DNA from: JACCWP01 sp963801045
Lineage (GTDB): Bacteria; Actinomycetota; Actinomycetes; Propionibacteriales; Nocardioidaceae
DNA: 64,000 bases
Assembly: GCA_963801045.1 (NCBI GenBank)
Contig: CAWDDC010000004.1
Coordinates: 558,001-622,000 of the forward strand
Direction: 5' to 3'
The translations under genes and the position numbers were made by a program. This document shows positions 39,757 through 47,391 of the stretch, in pieces. The notes under the pieces were generated by a model. That model had not been told where the DNA came from. It worked only from the letters and a program-made list of their open reading frames with translations, and made no database searches. The number at the start of each line of letters is the position of its first letter. Position 1 is the stretch's first letter.

Positions 39757-41183
39757 CGCAGGTACCCCTCCAGGCCGTGCCGGCCGCCCTCGCGGCCGTA
39801 GCCGGACTCCTTGTAGCCGCCGAACGGGCTGGCGGGGTCGAAGGCGTTGAACGTGTTGGCCCAGACCACGCCGGCCTTGAGCCGGTCGGCCATCCAGAGG
39901 ATCCGCGAGCCCTTGTCGGTCCAGACCCCGGCCGACAGGCCGTACGGGGTGTTGTTGGCCTTGGCGACGGCCTCCTCCGGGGTACGGAACGTCAGCACCG
40001 ACAGCACCGGACCGAAGATCTCCTCGCGGGCGATCCGGTGTCCTTGGCTCACGCCGGTGAACAGCGTGGGTGCGAACCAGAAGCCGTGCGCGGGCAGGTC
40101 GCAGGGCACCGTCCAGCGCTCGGCGCCCTCGGCGTCGCCGACGTCGGACAGGGTGCGGATGCGGGCCAGCTGCTCGGCGGAGTTGATCGCGCCGACGTCG
40201 GTGTTCTTGTCCAGCGGGTCGCCGACCCGCAGCGTCGTCATCCGCCGCTTGAGCCGGTCGAGCACCTCGTCGTGCACCGACTCCTGCACCAGCAGCCGCG
40301 AGCCCGCGCAGCACACGTGGCCCTGGTTGAAGAAGATGCCGTTGACGATGCCCTCGACGGCCTGGTCGAGCGGCGCGTCGTCGAAGACGACGTTGGCCGC
40401 CTTGCCGCCGAGCTCGAGCGTCAGCTTCTTGCGGCTGCCGGCGACCGTGCGCGCGATCTGCCGGCCCACCGGCGTCGAGCCGGTGAACGCGATCTTGTCG
40501 ACGTCGGCGTGCTCGACCAGCGCCTGGCCGGTCGCGCCGGCGCCGGTGATGATGTTGACGACGCCTGGTGGCAGGTCGGCCTGCTGGCAGATCTCGGCGA
40601 ACAGCAGGGCGGTGAGCGGCGTCGTCTCCGCCGGTTTCAGCACCACGGTGTTGCCGGCCGCGAGCGCGGGGGCGATCTTCCAGGACAGCATCATCAGCGG
40701 GAAGTTCCACGGGATGACCTGGCCGGCCACGCCGAGCGGCTTCGGGTCCGGGCCGAACCCGGCATGCGTGAGCTTGTCCGCCCACCCGGCGTAGTGGAAG
40801 AACCACGCGGCCACCAGCGGGAGGTCGACGTCGCGGCTCTCGCGGATCGGCTTGCCGTTGTCGAGGCTCTCGGCGACCGCCAGCTCGCGCGAGCGCTCCT
40901 GCACGATCCGCGCGATCCGGTAGAGGTACTTGGCCCGCTCCCGTCCCGGCATCGGGCCCCAGACCTTCTCGTACGCGCGCCGGGCGGCCCGCACCGCCGC
41001 GTCGACGTCGCTGGCACCGGCGTCGCTGACCTCGGCGAGCACCTCCTCGGTGGCCGGGTTGACGGTCTTGAAGCTGCGGTCGCCGTCGGCGCCGACGAAC
41101 GCGCCGTCGATGAACAGCCCGTACGACGACCGCAGGTCGACGACGGACCGGGACTCCGGTGCCGGTGCGTACTCGAAGGTCAT
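39753..41183 (-). CDS. Aldehyde dehydrogenase (full length)
   Basis: 476 aa NAD(P)-dependent ALDH. Catalytic parts are all visible: PWNFPLMM, VVLKPAETTP with the cofactor lysine, the base in LELGGKAANVV, and the nucleophile region FFNQGHVCCAGSR. It lies seven bases after the deoC stop on the same strand and overlaps the truncated ALDH gene. The likely role is oxidation of the acetaldehyde released by DeoC, giving acetate (inference from context). Confidence 0.94.
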   Translation of the reverse strand: MTFEYAPAPESRSVVDLRSSYGLFIDGAFVGADGDRSFKTVNPATEEVLAEVSDAGASDVDAAVRAARRAYEKVWGPMPGRERAKYLYRIARIVQERSRELAVAESLDNGKPIRESRDVDLPLVAAWFFHYAGWADKLTHAGFGPDPKPLGVAGQVIPWNFPLMMLSWKIAPALAAGNTVVLKPAETTPLTALLFAEICQQADLPPGVVNIITGAGATGQALVEHADVDKIAFTGSTPVGRQIARTVAGSRKKLTLELGGKAANVVFDDAPLDQAVEGIVNGIFFNQGHVCCAGSRLLVQESVHDEVLDRLKRRMTTLRVGDPLDKNTDVGAINSAEQLARIRTLSDVGDAEGAERWTVPCDLPAHGFWFAPTLFTGVSQGHRIAREEIFGPVLSVLTFRTPEEAVAKANNTPYGLSAGVWTDKGSRILWMADRLKAGVVWANTFNAFDPASPFGGYKESGYGREGGRHGLEGYLR

Positions 41184-41190
41184 GGTCGTC

Positions 41191-42129
41191 TCAGTCCAGC
41201 GTGACGTAGTCGGGGCCGGAGTAGTGGCCGGTGGACATCTTCTGCCGTTGCAGCAGCAGGTCGTTGAGCAGGCTGGAGGCGCCGAAGCGGAACCAGTCGG
41301 GGTCGAGCCAGTCGGCGCCCGCGACCTCGTTGACCATCACCAGGTAGCGGATGGCCTCCTTGCTGGTACGGATCCCGCCGGCCGGCTTCACGCCGACCTG
41401 CCGGCCCATGGCCGACCGGAAGTCGCGGACGGCCTCCAGCATCACCAGCGTCACCGGCATCGTCGCCGCGGGCTGCACCTTGCCGGTCGACGTCTTGATG
41501 AAGTCGGCGCCGGCGAGCATTGCCAGCCAGGAGGCACGCCGCACGTTGTCGTACGTCACCAGCTCGCCGGTCTCGAGGATCACCTTGAGATGGGCACCGC
41601 CGCACGCCTGCTTGACCGCGACGATCTCGTCGAAGACCAGCTGGATGTCGCCGGACAGGAACGCGCCGCGGTCGATGACCATGTCGATCTCGTCGGCACC
41701 CGCGGCAACGGCGTCGGCGGTGTCGCGCAGCTTGACGTCGAGCGACGACCGGCCGGAGGGGAACGCGGTGGCGACGCTCGCGACGTGCAGCGGTGCGCTG
41801 CCCAGGGCGGCCCGTGCGGTCGGGACCATGTCCGGGTAGACGCACACCGCTGCCACCGACGGGCAGGTCGGGTCGGTCGGCTCGGGCCGCAGCGCCTTGG
41901 CGGCGAGCGTCCGCACCTTGCCCGGCGTGTCTGCGCCCTCGAGCGTGGTGAGGTCGATCATCCGGATCGCGAGGTCGATCGCGTACTGCTTCGACGTGGT
42001 CTTGATCGAGCGGGTGGACAGCATGGCCGCCCGCGCCTCCGCGCCCACCTGGTCGACACCGGGCAGCCCGGCCAGGAAGCGGCGCAGCGAGGTCGTGGAC
42101 GCCGTCACGTCGCTCGAGGTGGTCGTCAC
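41191..42129 (-). CDS. deoC: Deoxyribose-phosphate aldolase
   Basis: 312 aa class I aldolase that cleaves 2-deoxyribose-5-phosphate to glyceraldehyde-3-phosphate and acetaldehyde. Schiff-base Lys212 lies in FIKTSTGKV; IDLTTLEG near the start and VGVKPAGGIRT (relay lysine) near the end are conserved. It is of the longer type (about 310 aa, not 220-260), with an N-terminal extension. GTG 42129 is leaderless by its TACACT box six bases upstream. It links the phosphorylases to central metabolism. Confidence 0.97.
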   Translation of the reverse strand: MTTTSSDVTASTTSLRRFLAGLPGVDQVGAEARAAMLSTRSIKTTSKQYAIDLAIRMIDLTTLEGADTPGKVRTLAAKALRPEPTDPTCPSVAAVCVYPDMVPTARAALGSAPLHVASVATAFPSGRSSLDVKLRDTADAVAAGADEIDMVIDRGAFLSGDIQLVFDEIVAVKQACGGAHLKVILETGELVTYDNVRRASWLAMLAGADFIKTSTGKVQPAATMPVTLVMLEAVRDFRSAMGRQVGVKPAGGIRTSKEAIRYLVMVNEVAGADWLDPDWFRFGASSLLNDLLLQRQKMSTGHYSGPDYVTLD

Positions 42130-42135
42130 CTTCGC

Positions 42136-42141
42136 AGTGTA
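42136..42141 (-). promoter_or_regulatory. -10-like hexamer for leaderless deoC
   Basis: Read on the minus strand, TACACT ends six bases before GTG 42129. The divergent gene has its own box at 42147-42152, five bases away. Confidence 0.5.
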
Positions 42142-42146
42142 GGAGG

Positions 42147-42152
42147 CACAAT
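42147..42152 (+). promoter_or_regulatory. -10-like hexamer for the PH-domain gene
   Basis: CACAAT ends six bases before ATG 42159. With the opposing box at 42136-42141, the whole divergent control region is only 29 bases. Confidence 0.45.
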
Positions 42153-42158
42153 GCCGGT

Positions 42159-42806
42159 ATGGCCGACCAGCCCGCAGACGCGCTCCCGGTCGAGCGCTTC
42201 CACCCCACGTCGGGGGTCTGGCTCGGCTGGGCGGGCATCGCCTTCCTGCTCGGGTCGGCCGTAGTCGTGCTCTGGTCGTCGACCTCGGTCGTGTCGGTCG
42301 CCACCGCGATCGGCCTCTGCTGGGGTGCCCTGGTGGTCTGGCTGACGCTGGTGCGGCCGACGCTTCGGGCGCACGCCGACCACCTGCTGCTGCGCAACAT
42401 CCTTCGCGACACCGAGGTGCCGTGGCACCTGGTCGACGACGTGGTGGTGCGGCACACGCTGCGGGTCTACGTCGACGACGAGGTCCACCACGGCGTGGCG
42501 CTGTCGCGCAGCACCCGGCAGATGCTGCGACAGGGCCAGCCGAACGCGCCGCGCGGTCTCCTCAACATCATCGGCAGCCGGTCGATGGAGGAGCACGCAC
42601 AGAGCCCCACGCTGTCGGGCACCTACCAGTCCTCGATGGACTACCCGGACTTCGTCGAGATCCGGCTGATGGAGCTGGCCAGCAAGCGCGCCGAGGCCTC
42701 GCGACAGCGCGACGCCGTGACCCAGCGGTGGGCGACGATCGTGACCGCGACGTTCGTCCTGCTCACGCTGCTCACGCTCGCGATGATCGTGCTCGCGGCC
42801 AGCTGA
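42159..42806 (+). CDS. Membrane protein with bacterial PH-like domain
   Basis: 215 aa. Two N-terminal hydrophobic helices (about 20-66), a bacterial PH-like beta domain (about 67-150: LRAHADHLLLRNILRDTEVPW, then TLRVYVDDEVHHGVAL) and a C-terminal membrane helix (about 190-214). The role is unknown. The stop is one base from the stop of the convergent mutase gene. Divergent from deoC with a 29-base gap. Confidence 0.8.
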   Translation: MADQPADALPVERFHPTSGVWLGWAGIAFLLGSAVVVLWSSTSVVSVATAIGLCWGALVVWLTLVRPTLRAHADHLLLRNILRDTEVPWHLVDDVVVRHTLRVYVDDEVHHGVALSRSTRQMLRQGQPNAPRGLLNIIGSRSMEEHAQSPTLSGTYQSSMDYPDFVEIRLMELASKRAEASRQRDAVTQRWATIVTATFVLLTLLTLAMIVLAAS

Positions 42807-42807
42807 C

Positions 42808-44487
42808 CTACAGCCCCAGTGCGGCGGAGACATCGGCCGTGATCGCGTCCAGCCGTCCGGCACCGGCGATCCTCGCGGCGGCGACGGCGTCGGACCCGGC
42901 CCCGGAGCCCTCCACCTCGACGACGACCTCGAGGTAGCACTTGAGCTTGGGCTCGGTGCCCGACGGGCGTACGACGACGCGGCCGTGGGACTCAAGGCGC
43001 AGGCGCAGACCCTCGGTGGGTGGCAGGTCCGCGGTGCCCCGGGCCAGGTCCTCGACCTCCTCGACGGCGAGGCCGCCCAGCGACGTCGGCGGCTGCGCGC
43101 GCAGCCGCGCCATCGCGTCCGCGATCAGGGACAGGTCCGTGACCCGCACCGAGTGCTGGCCGGTGGCGTGCAGGCCGTAGGCGACCGCCAGCTCGTCGAG
43201 CCGGTCCAGCAGGCTGCGCCCGCGCGTACGCAGCCGCGCGGCGAGGTCGGCGACCAGCAGCAGCGCGCTGATGCCGTCCTTGTCGCGCACCAGGTCCGGC
43301 GCGACGCAGTAGCCGAGGGCCTCCTCGTAGGCGTAGTCGAGGCCTACGGGCCGGGTGAGCCACTTGAACCCGGTCAGCGTCTCCTCGTAGCCCGCCCCGC
43401 GGTCGCCCGCCATCCGGCCCAGCAGCGAGGCGGAGACGATCGTCGTCGCGTACGTGCCCAGGCGCCCCCGCTCCAGCAGCGCGTCCGCGAGCAGCCAGCC
43501 GACCTCGTCGCCGCTGAGCATCCGCCACTGTGCGGTGCCGCCGTCGTGCAGCGGCACCGCCACCGCGCACCGGTCGGCGTCCGGGTCGTTGGCGACGACC
43601 AGGTCGGCGTCGACCCGCTCGGCCAGGGCCAGCGCGAGGTCCATCGCGCCCGGCTCCTCCGGGTTGGGGAACGCCACGGTCGGGAAGTCGGGGTCGGGCT
43701 GCTCCTGCTCGGCGACGGGGTGCCGGTCGGTGAAGCCGGCCCCGTCGAGCACCTCGGCCACGACCGAGGCGCCCACGCCGTGCAGCGCGGTGTGCACGAG
43801 CCGCAGCTCGCGCGGGCCGTCGGCGACCGTGCCGCACACGCCGGCGACATAGTCCGCCCGGACCTCGTCGCCCAGCCGGCGGAAGTCGTCCGCCCGGGGC
43901 AGCGCGTCGACAGGCCCGACCCCGCTGATCGCGGCCGCGATCTCCCGGTCGGCGGGCGGGACGATCTGGCTGCCGTCACCGAGGTAGACCTTGTAGCCGT
44001 TGTCCTCGGGCGGGTTGTGCGAGGCGGTGACCATCACGCCCGCCGCGCACCCGAACGGCCGGATGGCGTACGCGAGCACCGGCGTGGGCAGCGCCTCTGG
44101 CAGCAGCAGCGCCTCGCACCCGGCACCCTGCACGATCGCGGCGGTGTCGCGGGCGAACACGTCGGAGTTGCGGCGCGCGTCGTAGCCGATCACGACCCGC
44201 GGCCGCCCGCCCGGGTCCGCGTTCGCCAGCAGGTAGGCGGCCAGCCCGGCCGCGGCCTGCGCGACCACGACGCGGTTCATCCGGTTGGGTCCGCCGCCGA
44301 GTGCGCCCCGCAGCCCCGCGGTGCCGAACTCGAGCCGCCCGGCGAACCGGTCCTCGAGGTCGGTGGCGGCGGCCGGGTCGTCGGACGATGCCGCGAGCAG
44401 CGTCTCGAGCTCGGACCGGGTCTGCGGGTCCGGGTCCTGTGCCACCCAGGCGCGCACCCGCGCGGCCAGGTCCGGGGTCGCCGTCAC
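42808..44487 (-). CDS. Phospho-sugar mutase (PGM2/PmmB type)
   Basis: 559 aa alpha-D-phosphohexomutase superfamily enzyme. The phosphoserine is Ser156 in TASHNPPEDNGYKVY; the metal loop is NDPDADRCAV; the sugar loop GYEETLTGFKWL and the phosphate loop RPSGTEPKLKCYLEV are complete. GTG 44487 overlaps the purine nucleoside phosphorylase stop. That pairing suggests it moves phosphate from C1 to C5 of ribose or deoxyribose (phosphopentomutase activity, known for the PGM2 group), feeding DeoC. Phosphomannomutase or phosphoglucomutase activity is equally possible from sequence. Mycobacterial PmmB has the same gene neighbour. Confidence 0.9.
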   Translation of the reverse strand: MTATPDLAARVRAWVAQDPDPQTRSELETLLAASSDDPAAATDLEDRFAGRLEFGTAGLRGALGGGPNRMNRVVVAQAAAGLAAYLLANADPGGRPRVVIGYDARRNSDVFARDTAAIVQGAGCEALLLPEALPTPVLAYAIRPFGCAAGVMVTASHNPPEDNGYKVYLGDGSQIVPPADREIAAAISGVGPVDALPRADDFRRLGDEVRADYVAGVCGTVADGPRELRLVHTALHGVGASVVAEVLDGAGFTDRHPVAEQEQPDPDFPTVAFPNPEEPGAMDLALALAERVDADLVVANDPDADRCAVAVPLHDGGTAQWRMLSGDEVGWLLADALLERGRLGTYATTIVSASLLGRMAGDRGAGYEETLTGFKWLTRPVGLDYAYEEALGYCVAPDLVRDKDGISALLLVADLAARLRTRGRSLLDRLDELAVAYGLHATGQHSVRVTDLSLIADAMARLRAQPPTSLGGLAVEEVEDLARGTADLPPTEGLRLRLESHGRVVVRPSGTEPKLKCYLEVVVEVEGSGAGSDAVAAARIAGAGRLDAITADVSAALGL

Positions 44488-45296
44488 AGCCGCGGCAGCA
44501 GGTCGGCGAGCAGGGGTCCCATCCGGTCCGCGGCGTCGCGCCCGGCGGCGAGCACCTCCTCGTGGTCGAGCGGCTGGTCGGACACCCCGGCGGCGAGGTT
44601 GGTGACCAGCGACAGCCCGAGCACCTCCATGCCCGCCTCGCGGGCGGCGATCGCCTCGAGCGCGGTGGACATGCCCACCAGGTGCCCCCCCAGCGTCCGG
44701 ACCATCGCCACCTCGGCAGGCGTCTCGTAGTGCGGTCCCGGGAACTGCACGTAGACCCCCTCCGGGAGGTCGGGGTCGATCTCGTGGGCGAGCGCCCGAA
44801 GCCGGGCGGCGTAGAGGTCGGTGAGGTCGACGAACCGGGCGCCGGTGAGCGGCGAGGCCGAGGTCAGGTTGACGTGGTCCGTGATCAGCACCGCGGTGCC
44901 GGGTGCCCAGGTGGGGTCGAGTCCGCCGCAGCCATTGGTGAGGACCACCGCGCGGCAGCCGGCCGCCGCGGCGGTACGCACCCCGTGCACGACCGGGTCG
45001 ACGCCGAGGCCCTCGTACAGATGGGTGCGACCGAGGAACACCAGCGCGCGCCGGCCGTCCGGCCCGTCGCCGCCGCCGATCTCGATCGAGCGGACCCGGC
45101 CGGCGTGGCCCTCCACCGCCGGCGGCGCGAAGCCCGGCAGGTCGGTGCTCGCGACGTCGGCGACCGTGCGGCCCAGCGCGTCGGCGACCGGCAGCCACCC
45201 CGATCCCAGCACCAGGGCCACGTCGTGGCGTTCGCAGCCGCTCAGGCGGGTCAGGCGTGCGGCGGCCTCGTCGGCGCGCGCGTAGGGACTTGTCAC
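44484..45296 (-). CDS. Purine-nucleoside phosphorylase
   Basis: 270 aa trimeric-type PNP, cleaving inosine and guanosine (and deoxy forms) to base and pentose-1-phosphate. Motifs: GSGWLP phosphate loop, GRTHLYEG, TNGCGGLDP, QFPGPHYETPAE and GMSTALEAIAAREAGMEVLG, with the purine-site asparagine in VTNLAAG. GTG 45296 has a TAGGGT box six bases upstream (leaderless). First gene of a pair with the mutase. Called punA or deoD in relatives. Confidence 0.95.
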   Translation of the reverse strand: MTSPYARADEAAARLTRLSGCERHDVALVLGSGWLPVADALGRTVADVASTDLPGFAPPAVEGHAGRVRSIEIGGGDGPDGRRALVFLGRTHLYEGLGVDPVVHGVRTAAAAGCRAVVLTNGCGGLDPTWAPGTAVLITDHVNLTSASPLTGARFVDLTDLYAARLRALAHEIDPDLPEGVYVQFPGPHYETPAEVAMVRTLGGHLVGMSTALEAIAAREAGMEVLGLSLVTNLAAGVSDQPLDHEEVLAAGRDAADRMGPLLADLLPRL

Positions 45297-45302
45297 GGCG
45301 GC

Positions 45303-45308
45303 ACCCTA
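45303..45308 (-). promoter_or_regulatory. -10-like hexamer for leaderless PNP gene
   Basis: On the minus strand TAGGGT ends six bases before GTG 45296. It overlaps the last codons of the GGCT gene, so PNP has its own promoter despite the same orientation. Confidence 0.5.
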
Positions 45309-45755
45309 GTGGCCGAGCGAGCGGCACGGTCGGGCCCGCAGGGCGGCGACGTAGTCGTCGGGTGCGCCGGCCGCCTGGGCGGCCTCGGCGAGGATCCCGA
45401 GGTGGATCGCCGAGGGCAGCCCGCCCTCGTACGCGTCCAGCACGTAGAGCCAGGCGCTGTCGTCGCCGGCCAGGGTCTGCACCCGCACCCGGGTCTTGCG
45501 GTACAGCCCGATCTCGACGCCCTCCCAGGCGTCGAGCACGGTGGCGTCCTCGTCGGTGACGTCGTACAGCGCGACGAAGACCTGGTCGAGCGGGTCCTCG
45601 ACCACGGTGCCGAGGGCGCCGTCCCAGCCGTGCTCCTCACCGCCGAAGGTCAGCCGCCAGCCGACCAGCCAGCCGGTCTCGCGCAGCGGCGAGTGCGGGC
45701 AGCGCTCCGCCATCCGGGCGGGGTCCATGTTCGACCCGTAGGCGGCGTACAGCAC
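45306..45755 (-). CDS. Gamma-glutamylcyclotransferase-like protein
   Basis: 149 aa GGCT-fold protein. The N-terminal YAAYGSNMDPARM is the family hallmark, forming the gamma-glutamyl binding loop; the expected acidic catalytic residue lies in the DAWEGVEIGLYRK segment. It may cleave gamma-glutamyl amino acids or peptides. The substrate is unproven. A TAGGAT box (45764-45769, minus strand) lies eight bases before GTG 45755. It is divergent from the LpdA-like gene with a 43-base gap. Confidence 0.85.
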   Translation of the reverse strand: MLYAAYGSNMDPARMAERCPHSPLRETGWLVGWRLTFGGEEHGWDGALGTVVEDPLDQVFVALYDVTDEDATVLDAWEGVEIGLYRKTRVRVQTLAGDDSAWLYVLDAYEGGLPSAIHLGILAEAAQAAGAPDDYVAALRARPCRSLGH

Positions 45756-45798
45756 GACCGCCGATCCTAGACGTCCCCGGGTCGGCGATGATGGATGC

Positions 45799-47175
45799 GT
45801 GACGCGTGTGGCGATCCTCGGCGGCGGACCCGGTGGCTACGAGGCGGCGCTGGTCGCCGCCCAGCTCGGCGCCGACGTGACCGTGGTCGACAGCGACGGC
45901 ATCGGCGGGTCCGCGGTGCTCACCGACTGCGTGCCGAGCAAGACCCTGATCGCGACCGCCGAGCTGATGACCGCGGTCGAGGGCGCCGGCGAGCTCGGCG
46001 TGAGCCTCGACGACGCGGACGGACCCAGCGTCGACCTCGCCCGGGTCAACGCCCGGGTCAAGAGCCTGGCCCGGGCGCAGTCCGACGACATCGAGGGCCG
46101 GCTCAGCGGCGACCGGGTACGCATCGTGCACGCCCGCGGCCGGCTCGACGGCCCGGAGACCGTGGTGGCCGAGCCTGTCGACGGAGCCGCCGAGCGGATC
46201 GACGCCGACGTCGTGCTGGTCGCGACCGGCGCGCAACCACGGGTGCTCGACACCGCCCAGCCCGACGGCGAGCGCATCCTCACCTGGCAGCAGGTGTACG
46301 ACCTCGACACGCTGCCCGAGCGGCTGGTGGTGGTCGGGTCGGGCGTGACCGGTGCCGAGTTCGCCGGCGCCTACCAGGCGCTCGGCAGCGACGTCGTGCT
46401 GGTCTCGAGCCGCGACCGGGTGCTGCCCAGCGAGGACGCCGACGCCGCCCGGGTGATCGAGGACGTCGCCCGCCGCCGGGGGATGGACGTGCTGTCCCGG
46501 TCCCGGATGGAGTCGGTGCGCCGCGAGGGCGACGGCGTCCGGGTGCAGCTCACCGACGGCCGGGTCGTGGAGGGGTCGCACTGCCTGCTCGCGCTCGGCT
46601 CGGTGCCGTCGACCTCCGGGCTCGGGCTCGAGGAGGCGGGGGTCGTGCTCGACGACCGGGGCTGCTGCGAAGTCGACCGGGTGTCGCGTACGAGCGCCCG
46701 CGGCGTCTACGCGGCCGGCGACTGCACCGGGGTGCTGCTGCTCGCGTCCGTCGCCGCGATGCAGGGACGGATCGCGATGTGGCACTCGCTCGGCGACGCC
46801 GTGAGTCCGCTCGACCTCGCCGAGGTGTCGTCGAACGTGTTCACCGCACCGGAGATCGCGACCGTCGGCTGGACCCAGCGGCAGGTCGACGCCGGCGAGG
46901 TGGACGCGACGGTCGTGCTGCTGCCCTTGAGTGGCAACGCGCGGGCCAAGATGCAGGGCGTGCGCGACGGCTTCGTGAAGCTGTTCTGCCGGGCGGGCAC
47001 CGGCATCGTCACCGGCGGCGTCGTGGTCGCCCCGCAGGCCAGCGAGCTGGTGCACGCGGTCGCGGTCGCGGTGGCCTGCCGGCTCACCGTCGACCAGATG
47101 GCGCACGCATTCACGGTGTATCCGTCGATGACCGGCTCAATTGCCGAGGCCGCGCGTAAACTACACAATTCCTAG
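45799..47175 (+). CDS. LpdA-like NAD(P)H-quinone dehydrogenase (flavoprotein disulfide reductase family)
   Basis: 458 aa, with FAD domain (AILGGGPGGYEAAL at the start), NAD(P) domain (VVVGSGVTGAEFAGAY) and dimer domain. It looks like dihydrolipoamide dehydrogenase but cannot do disulfide chemistry: of the redox pair, only Cys44 remains and the first position is Ala39 (GGSAVLTDCVPSK). The C-terminal catalytic His-Glu motif is replaced by TVYPSMTGSIAEAAR. This combination matches M. tuberculosis LpdA (Rv3303c), which reduces quinones. GTG 45799 start. The 3' end runs into an AT-rich leader before the amidase gene. Confidence 0.9.
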   Translation: MTRVAILGGGPGGYEAALVAAQLGADVTVVDSDGIGGSAVLTDCVPSKTLIATAELMTAVEGAGELGVSLDDADGPSVDLARVNARVKSLARAQSDDIEGRLSGDRVRIVHARGRLDGPETVVAEPVDGAAERIDADVVLVATGAQPRVLDTAQPDGERILTWQQVYDLDTLPERLVVVGSGVTGAEFAGAYQALGSDVVLVSSRDRVLPSEDADAARVIEDVARRRGMDVLSRSRMESVRREGDGVRVQLTDGRVVEGSHCLLALGSVPSTSGLGLEEAGVVLDDRGCCEVDRVSRTSARGVYAAGDCTGVLLLASVAAMQGRIAMWHSLGDAVSPLDLAEVSSNVFTAPEIATVGWTQRQVDAGEVDATVVLLPLSGNARAKMQGVRDGFVKLFCRAGTGIVTGGVVVAPQASELVHAVAVAVACRLTVDQMAHAFTVYPSMTGSIAEAARKLHNS

Positions 47176-47391
47176 GGAATTTCACGGCTGTCATTCCGCT
47201 GGTTTCCGGGGCATTCTCGGCTGGAGACGTGCCTGCCGAGAAATCGTGGACAAATAACACCGATGGAATTCAACGAATAACGGTCGGGAATTGTCCCCAG
47301 CGGTTGTCCTTCGCCGACTGCATATGTTCATATCGAGCCTCAGTCCCATCAGAACCACCTGTCACACCGGTCACGACGTGAGGGCTCAGAC
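47176..47391 (+). promoter_or_regulatory. AT-rich leader before the amidase gene
   Basis: A 216-base noncoding gap, the most AT-rich stretch in the window. It holds an 8-bp inverted repeat, TTCTCGGC (47214-47221) and GCCGAGAA (47235-47242), and an ATATG...CATAT near-dyad at about 47322-47333. I looked for the c-di-AMP (ydaO) riboswitch often found before actinobacterial wall hydrolases and could not see its conserved blocks. It probably contains the promoter and 5' leader of the amidase-SpoIID pair. Confidence 0.45.

Noticed and set aside
47176..47391. c-di-AMP (ydaO) riboswitch before the amidase gene
   Set aside because: I could not find its conserved sequence blocks, although the gene context (a wall hydrolase) would fit.
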